In this document: piece by piece, positions 30,494 through 36,934 of the stretch
Numbering within the stretch: position 1 is the first letter of the stretch
How the letters are laid out: each line of letters starts with the position of its first letter
Source of the DNA: Rhizophlyctis rosea
Lineage: Eukaryota; Chytridiomycota; Chytridiomycetes; Rhizophlyctidales; Rhizophlyctidaceae
DNA: 36,934 nt
Direction: 5' to 3'
Assembly: GCA_027596075.1 (NCBI GenBank)
Contig: JADGJC010000370.1
Location: forward strand, 1-36,934
Program-made: the position numbers and the translations under genes
The notes under the pieces: model-generated
What the model was told of the DNA's origin: nothing
The model's database searches: none
What the model saw: the letters and a program-made list of their open reading frames with translations, nothing else

Positions 30494-31610
30494 CTAGTCA
30501 AGTAGCTCAGCCACAAGTTCCGGATCCGCCTGTTCCAAGCTCTCCCTAAACTCGTCCACCGCCTTCAGTTCATCCCACCGACTGCGTATCCAATCCCCGA
30601 CCCTATCCGTCAGCGTTACATACATCTTATAAGTGCTTTCGTACTCGAGGATGGCCAAAGCAGTGAAGGGTTTGAGATCATGCATCAAGATCTCATTGGC
30701 TATGTAACGGTTGAGACCCTTGACCAGGAAGGAGTCAGCCGCGCGGACTAGGTCAAGGCGTGCCTCAAGGTTCTTCGGTTGGTGGTGGTGTAATAGACCA
30801 GTGTACATGAATTCCAGTAGGGATTTGATGGTTTGGATGGAAAAGTCGGGGATGTTGATAACACATGGGGATGAGGATGAGAAAGCTTCTCTCAATGTGC
30901 TGGTGAACATTGATTTGAAGTAGCGGCTGCGACAGGATAGGACGAGTTTGTGTGCGGAAAGGGTATAGGATGGGTTGTTGCCATCTTCGAGACCATCTGT
31001 GATCCGGAGGGTGACGTCCGAGAGGTATCCGCTTGGAAGCAACTTTCTGAAGGGCGAGTTGTATGCGATGGTCTCGTCCGGTTCGACCAGCTTCGGGGGT
31101 AGTTTGGCATTCAAGGTGATTGTTGCGCGCAAGGACCCATCCGGCGCAAGGTACTCCTCAAGTTTCGAGATGTTTTTGATGTTGTACACGTATACGTTAT
31201 CGAAAGTGAAGGGTTGGTGTTTGGCAAGACTACTGCTTAAAACCCATGGGTCACGGCCTTGCCAGGATGGGGAATGGAGATGCTTCAAGAGGCATCGCGT
31301 GGTTGGGCATCCCCCAGGATCTTCTCGTGAGCGCTGGGTTGCACATGAAGGCATAAGCTTGCTGTTAGATGCTCCTTGTGATTTGAGTCTTTCCCACATT
31401 CCTCCTTCTTTGCCTGGAATTCCATATAAACATAAAAGCGATGCCCCTCCGATCCGAATGAATCCGAGAATATATCCGACGATATTTTCTTTTTACAGCA
31501 CGTTCCAGACGATGTCGTACTCCCGGCAGACTGCATTCGTAAGTCCACACGAAGCTGCTTTTTTTTTGCGCATACGAGACGGATATGGGGGAATTGGAGC
31601 TGGCAGGCAT
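30494..31610 (-). pseudogene. MATH-BTB copy 5, frameshifted in the MATH part
   Basis: ATG 31610 opens MPASSNSPISVSYAQKKSSF...RAVKRKY. A shift near 31480-31500 leads to SSDIFSDSFGSEGHRFYVYM, and a second shift near 31290 (after GDAQPRDA) leads to the last frame. That frame holds the end of MATH (EEYLAPDGSLRATITLNAKL) and a complete BTB-BACK region (YLSDVTLRITD; SAHKLVLSCRSRYFKSMF; SLLEFMYTGLLHHHQP; ending LVAELLD). The BTB half alone remains open from about 31290 to 30494, so a shortened BTB-only product is conceivable but has no good start codon. Confidence 0.82.
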
Positions 31611-31796
31611 TTCTAGGTCTGAGTTCGTGGCGAATATGATGGAGCTGGCAAGTTCCGCTGAGTCTGGCCTGTCGGCGGAAGGGATTGGGCTGACCGGCTC
31701 TTTTGCATGCATGCCCTTGACTCTATCCTGATGCATTCCTCCAGCCATATTGGAGCCCCCGCCCGGCCACAAACCCTTCCTACCGATATCATTTCT

Positions 31797-32930
31797 CTAG
31801 TCGAATATATCCGCAATGACCTTCCCATCCAACTCCTCAAAGCCTCCCTAAATCTGTCATCTCCCACCAATTGAACTCAAGAAGTGCGTATCGAATCGCG
31901 AACGCTATCCAAGAGTGCACGGTATATGGTGTATTAACCTGCAAGTTGAAGGATATTCAGGGCAGAAGAAGGGTTAAGATCATGTTCGATGATCTCATTG
32001 GCCACATAAGCATGCAGGCTCTTGGGCTGAAAGTAGTCGGCGGCGCGAATGAGTTGGAGTCGAGCATTTAGGTCAGTTGGACGATGGTGGTGCAGGAAGC
32101 CTGCGTACATGAATTCAAGCAAGGATTTGATAGTGGGGAGGGCAAAGACGTTGTTGTGGACGACGGGCGATGTCAAAGTTGACTCCTTGCATCCAGTGGA
32201 AAACATGGCTTTGAAGTATTGACTGCGGCAGGATAGGACCACTTTGTGCGCAGGAAGTGCAGGATAGTTGGCATTGTCGCTTGATTCGTTGACGACTCGG
32301 AGGGTGATATCAGATAGGTGTTGCTGAAGGAGCAGCATTTTGAAGGGCGAGCTGGAGGCGATGGTTGCCTTGTTGGTTTCTATGAATGTTGGCGGAGTTT
32401 CCATTTCCAGTTTCACCGTTGCCACAAAGGACCCATCAGCACTCAGGTACCTCTTCAGGCTCGCAATGCTTCCGATGTTTTTCCACCCATAGTAGACAAG
32501 CTTGGAACTGAAGTCGACCTCTAGATCGTCGCCGTCTCCCAATTGCCAATCTGTAAAGTCCGGATGTTTGATGCATATGGACCACCTGGTTTTGCGAACC
32601 CATGCATCTCCCATCAATCTTTCCTTGGCGCTAGGGATGGCTTCACAAAAAATGCCAAAGCTATGACTGCTATCCTGATATCGACCTTCTCCATTGGGTT
32701 TATCGTTGGGGGCAATCTCAACAATAAGACGAAACTGCAGCCCCTCTGGCCCAAATGAATACGAAGATATGTCCGGATGTGTTTTTCTTCAAGGCGCGAT
32801 TTAGATGATGTCTGACCGCGGGGAAATGGCATTGGTACGTCCAGACGACGGTGTTTTTGTTTGTGTGAGCAGGCACGCGGAAGTTCGATGGAATTGTTGG
32901 GGAGCAGGCGGGAGTGTTGTGTTCTGACAT
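31797..32930 (-). pseudogene. MATH-BTB copy 6, several lesions
   Basis: ATG 32930 opens MSEHNTPACS...TNKNTVVWTYQC. A shift near 32765 moves to the frame with GPEGLQF and KERLMGDAWVRKTRWS, which stays open through the BTB (HLSDITLRVVNES; PAHKVVLSCRSQYFKAMFST; SLLEFMYAGFLHHHRP) to TAA near 31934. Further shifts scatter the C-terminal helices (LLDSVRDSIR; QLVGDDRFREAL; and the VIADIFD-like end at 31797) over three frames. Only 187 bp separate its end from the start of copy 5, the tightest spacing in the array. Confidence 0.85.
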
Positions 32931-33685
32931 TGTGGAATGTCACTATGGAATTGCAAGCGCCTATGCGGATGATAGGTCAGGCAAACGATGTGTTCAAGTC
33001 AAGCATAGCGTGCTTGCCCACGTACCCCGGGTTGCTTTTTTCAGGGAAAAGTGGGAAGAATCCAGCCCAGATAAGGTATTGGTTATTGTTGACGGTTGCC
33101 AAGTAGTGGAAAAATTAAGGTGGATGATCAATAGTCGCGGAGGGGGGTCGAGAAGTTCAAATCGTGGCGAGCGTGCAGATACTCGCGACAAGCGTTCCGG
33201 TTGAGTCCTCTTGAGCACGATGCTTCGAATGGTTCAGAATCGCAAGCACATGGACTGGGCTCACAAAGAAGGTTTCAGGGGATGTAATCACGGTTTACAG
33301 GTGGACTGCCGTAATCCACCGTGACTGGTCTCTACTTGTAGAGGTTTATTGCATGCGCTTCTACTCGAGTATCAAGCTGTGCAGTTTCGATAACAGATTG
33401 TTTATTCATAGAAATTTGTTGCCATTTGACAAGTCAAAAGGTGATCCTTGACAGTAGACGGACCGTAAGAAGGCAGGGCCGCGGGCCAGATTGTTGGGCC
33501 AAGGATGATGGCACAGCCACAGATGAAATGGGTCCTGATTACGGTGCCACAAAATTTGAATCACTTCAAAATCTCCCACAGCCCAAGACGTGCAGAACAT
33601 TTTTCCAACGTTTCCATCTCAGATCGTCCGCGCAACGTGTGCTCGTGCACCGACAACAAGGACAACAACTTCCTTAGCAAACAAC
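32931..33685. promoter_or_regulatory. Divergent region, MATH-BTB copy 6 / SURF1
   Basis: About 755 bp with no supported gene. A short hairpin GGTGGA-9 nt-TCCACC lies at 33300-33320. The region should carry the SURF1 promoter. Confidence 0.4.
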
Positions 33686-35084
33686 ATGATGAGTCTGTCG
33701 AGGCGAATAAGTCACACTCCCGCATCCACCCCCATCACCCACCTCACATCCTTGCGCAATCCCACCCTTTTCACACGTCTCCCACCTCGCCACTCCTCAC
33801 CCAAAATCCGGTTCCAAACAACAACCTCCCCAATCTCCACCCCACCACCTCTCCCAACCTACACCAAAAAGTCCTCCGGCCTAGGCGGATGGCTCTGGTC
33901 CGTCCCCATCGTAACCTTCTGTTTAGGATGCTGGCAAGTCTACCGCCTAAACTGGAAGCTCGATCTGATAGAAAAAGCCGAGAAGCGACTAGGCGGTAGC
34001 GCCGTTCCACTGGACTTAAACCTCCCGTAAGAGGCAACACTTCCTACGCCGAAAAAAGCGCGGGACTCAAAATACTTCACTTCACAGCATCCCCCTGCCC
34101 CCACAATCCGAATACCAACGCGTCTCCACACGCGGCACATTTCTCCACCATCTCGAAATGCTCGTCGGGCTGCGTACACGGAACGACCGGCCTCAAGAAG
34201 GTGGCGCGATCTTCGGGAGCGGTGCGGAGGCTGGGTATTACGTTTTCACGCCTTTCAAAAAGGCGGATGATGGGACGATCGTGATTGTGAATCGGGGGTG
34301 GATACCGAGGGAGAAGAGGGATGCAAACTTGAGGAAGGAGGGACAGGTGGAGGGTGTTGTGGAGATTGAGGGGTTGTTGAGGAATGGGGAGGAGGTATGT
34401 GTGTTTGGAATTTGGAGGATCGTGGCGTAAGGTCTAATATTTGGGTTTTTTGTGAAGGGCAGTTCCATGATGCCAGCAAATAAACCAGGTATGTTCGTTG
34501 AGCTCTCGTATGCTATGTAAATAACTTGCCCCGTGCCCATATCTATTTCGCTTTCCTCTATCCTAGAGAAGAACGAATGGTACTGGATCGACCTGGAAAC
34601 CATGACAAAACACGCAAATGCCAAACCCGTCCTAGTGGAGATGTGTGAAGGTGAATGGTCATTTTAGATTTTGATTTAGTTACACAGATAAGACGAACGG
34701 AGTGTACAATCCTTGACGTCTGAATTGCTCATATAACCGACCATACACCTTCCGATGCAAATAGACTCGACCATCAACGCGAAGTACACAGGCGAAGCCT
34801 TCCCCTCCACACGCAAAGCCTTCATCAACTTCCGAAATAACCACCTCCAGTATGCCATCACGTGGTACGTTGATGCACTAAAACGTCTCAGTCATTCCTG
34901 CCCGGTTTTTGAGTACATGCGAGCGTAGAGTTGGGAAGCAGGGATGGTTTGAAGCCCATCAATGACTGACCCCATTCCGACCTGCAAATGTAGGTACGGC
35001 ATATCGGCCGCTTCGGCGTTCATGATTATGAGGAGTAGACAGAGGGGTGGGAAGGGGATGTTTAAGATCAAAAGGTCTTTTTAA
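33686..35084 (+). CDS. SURF1: SURF1/Shy1 cytochrome c oxidase assembly factor
   Basis: Six exons, join(33686..34026, 34088..34394, 34458..34488, 34567..34650, 34765..34864, 34994..35084), 317 aa, all GT-AG and frame-exact. The first 60 residues are rich in Arg/Ser/Thr/Pro without acids, a mitochondrial targeting sequence. TM1 at about 66-84 (GWLWSVPIVTFCLGCWQVYR). The intermembrane-space domain carries YQRVSTRGTF, GYYVFTPFKKADDGTIVIVN, RGWIPREKRDAN. The family's C-terminal hallmark RNNHLQYAITWYGISAA enters TM2. SURF1 helps heme a insertion into Cox1 at the inner mitochondrial membrane. An upstream in-frame ATG at 33590 is possible. The 31-nt exon 3 (GSSMMPANKP) matches the family's 'P.N.P...W' strand, which supports the model. 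Confidence 0.93.
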
Positions 35085-35411
35085 TTCCAATTATTGGGGA
35101 GAAGCTAGGCTTGTTTCGTTGTTACCGAATAAGACAGTTTTGGTTGCACTCCTTCTCCCTTTCCCGCAAGAATGACGAGAGCAATTTGGCATTGTCAATG
35201 TGGAGTGTACAATAAGTCCCCAAACTTTTGCTTACTTTTATTTGTACACTTTTACAATCTTCTTCGTCACATGCGTATACATCCACCCCACCACCAAAAG
35301 CCCACCAGCAAAAAGAAAAACTATATGTATAGAAAACCACCTAAAACATAACAATCGAGAAAAATGTCCCACACCAATGGTCGCCTCCCCAACCTCCACC
35401 ACGCCCGCCGG
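35085..35411. terminator. Convergent 3' flanks
   Basis: 327 bp between the 3' ends of SURF1 (+) and the PAS gene (-). A/T-rich with T runs (35230-35265), consistent with 3' ends. No gene seen. Confidence 0.45.
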
Positions 35412-36770
35412 TCAGCATGGAACAACAACCTTCGTAGGCGGCTGTCCGGCAGTATTATGGGGTTTTTGACCACCACCAGCACTTCCGCCTCCTCCCCCTC
35501 CCCCTCCACCACCCCCACCATCCCCAACAGCCCTCCTCCCCCCCGCCCCAACCAGCCGAAACGCAATCTCCCCACCAACAGTAGCAATCAAGTTCGTCGT
35601 CTCCGTCACCAAATGATGTATATCCGTCTGTATGTGCTACGGAAACAACCACGAATCAGCATCACTACACCAAAAAATCGCAGCCAAAAAAGCCCCCATC
35701 TCCCCAACCATCCGAAACTGCAAAAAACTCACCAAAACACACAACCCAGTCCCCAATCCAAACTCCAAACACCGTTCCACACCCTTCCTCAAACACCGTT
35801 CAACAAGGTACAACACCCTATCCACAAGCTGCCACCACCACCAGCGGAGTTCCTCGCGTGCCGGTACGGTTGGTGGTAGACCGAATACCCCGTCAGCTGC
35901 GACGGGGTCGAGGACGCGGAGGAAGATGAGGAGGGTGTCGGGTTGGAGGGGGAGGGGTGTTAGTTCGGTTTGGATGTAGTGTGTTTGAGGTGAGGAGGCG
36001 GTGTTGGAGTTGGGTTCACTCGTTCCACCATCAAGATCGACCCTCCACCTAACAACAACTGGCTCCGTCATTCTTCTCAACTTGACGAGTTTACTGAAAC
36101 ACCCACAAAGCGCAACGATATCCCCCGGATGGACGAATCCCATTATCGGACGGCTTATCAGTTCTTTCGCGGTTTGGTTCAAGAACCCTGCTACGGAAGG
36201 GTAAACGTGGTCGATGACGCCCGTCGATGTGATGACGAAGATGCTCTTGTATGCCGGCCGGGGTGGCGGGGATATGTTTTGGTAAAAGTATTTCGCGGGT
36301 GGTAGTGTAGGTTTCTGTTGTTGTGGTGGTTGTGGAGCGGGTTTTGGTGGACGGGGTGGGAGGTACCGGGCTAGGAGGGTTCGGTAGTATGTCGGACGGT
36401 TGGAAGAGAGTTGGTATAAGAGTGTCGAATTCCTAATCAACCAGCACATGCAGCCATTTATGATATGGATGCAAGCGTCGAACCAGACTGTTGTGCCGTC
36501 TTTGCGGCGGCCTTGGAAGGTGAGGCATGTGCCGGGTCCTGTTGGGTCTGTGCAGATGCTTGTGCCTTCTGGCATGTCTTTTGGGATGTCTTTTGGGGTT
36601 GTTATGATGGATTTGAGGGTGTGGTCTTTTGTGGTGAGTTCGTGTGGGGAGTAGCCGAAGAGGGTGTCGATGTCGGTAGTTGTGGAGAGGATGTGGTGGG
36701 TTGAGGGGTTTGCAAGGAGGAGGGAGAAGTTGCGTATGGGACAGTCGTTGATTGCGTTCTGGTGTGATGA
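35412..36770 (-). CDS. Two-PAS-domain protein, 5' end missing
   Basis: Partial. Visible exons are complement(35412..35636, 35733..36770), at least 420 aa. The upstream exon(s) lie beyond a CTAG acceptor at 36771-36772. PAS-A: THHILSTTTDIDTLFGYSPH, ELTTKDHTLKSII, then FQGRRKDGTTVWFDACIHII. PAS-B: SIFVITSTGVIDHVYPSVAG, TAKELISRPIMGFVHPGDI, TEPVVVRWRVDL, LIFLRVLDP. The layout resembles white-collar-type fungal PAS proteins. The flavin-binding LOV cysteine motif is not in the visible part, so a redox/ligand or dimerisation role is more likely than blue-light sensing. The 96-nt terminal intron has a GTGAGT donor and is in phase 0; if retained, it ends the protein with hydrophobic residues at TAG 35637. 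The C-terminal exon ends in a 12-Gly run. Confidence 0.8.
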
Positions 36771-36819
36771 CTAGCGCGTTAGTAAATGCGATACTGTTCT
36801 GCGTCGCAGATTACCAACA

Positions 36820-36934
36820 CGCGCGCGGCGGGGGCGGCGCGCGGGCGCGGGCGGGGGGGGGCCCCCGCCGCGCCCCCCGCGCGCGCGGCGGCGGGGCGGG
36901 GGGGGGGCGGGGTGCGGGCGGGCCGGGGCGGGGG
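36820..36934. other. G/C-only tail, probable contig-end artefact
   Basis: The last 115 bases contain only G and C apart from one T, while the flanking DNA is about half A/T. Such sequence is unlike anything else in the window. It replaces the expected upstream exons of the PAS gene, and looks like low-quality terminal base calls rather than real sequence. Confidence 0.8.

Noticed and set aside
19178..32930. Retrotransposition as the origin of the MATH-BTB copies
   Set aside because: Copies 3-6 appear intronless, but they are tandem, share noncoding flanks and lack poly-A tails or target-site repeats that I could see, so unequal crossing-over is simpler.

Overview
The window reads as nuclear DNA of a filamentous or early-diverging fungus, most likely a chytrid. 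That is inference, from short (about 45-115 nt) GT-AG introns in almost every gene, compact gene spacing, and the mix of genes: a fungal-type MscL channel, SURF1, a KDM2/7-like JmjC demethylase, an F-box protein, PAS proteins and a MATH-BTB expansion. No bacterial operon, phage, insertion sequence or CRISPR array was seen. Most real genes are split by introns, so coordinates are outer limits and exon joins are given in the evidence text. Layout. 0.4-2.2 kb (-): a SAM-methyltransferase/spermidine-synthase-fold protein with a WW-like segment. 2.8-4.7 kb (+): a five-exon MscL-type mechanosensitive channel with a C-terminal CxxC...CxxC tail. 5.0-5.5 kb (-): a small unknown protein. 5.5-8.7 kb: gene-poor, holding two tRNA-like B-box repeats, an orphan TATA motif and an unresolved hypothetical gene. 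8.7-9.2 kb (-): a small secreted five-cysteine protein in three exons. 9.9-12.4 kb (-): a nine-exon PHD-JmjC histone demethylase, divergent from an F-box gene (12.8-14.3 kb, +). 14.9-16.0 kb (+): an Alr4036-type FMN-binding split-barrel protein. 16.3-18.8 kb (-): a very long Q/P/M-rich disordered protein. 19.2-32.9 kb: an array of six MATH-BTB paralogues, two on + and four on -, plus a possible seventh relic. Only one copy (26.5-27.75 kb) is open from ATG to stop. The others have frameshifts, stop codons or an unplaced start. Between the + and - halves lies a membrane-anchored family GH26 glycoside hydrolase (23.75-25.62 kb, +). 33.7-35.1 kb (+): SURF1, a cytochrome-c-oxidase assembly factor. 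35.4-36.77 kb (-): a two-PAS-domain protein cut by the window end. The last ~115 bases are almost pure G/C and look like a contig-end artefact. The MATH-BTB block is the most unusual part. It has the signature of birth-and-death evolution of cullin-3 substrate adaptors: tandem copies, shared flanks, and decay by several independent lesions.
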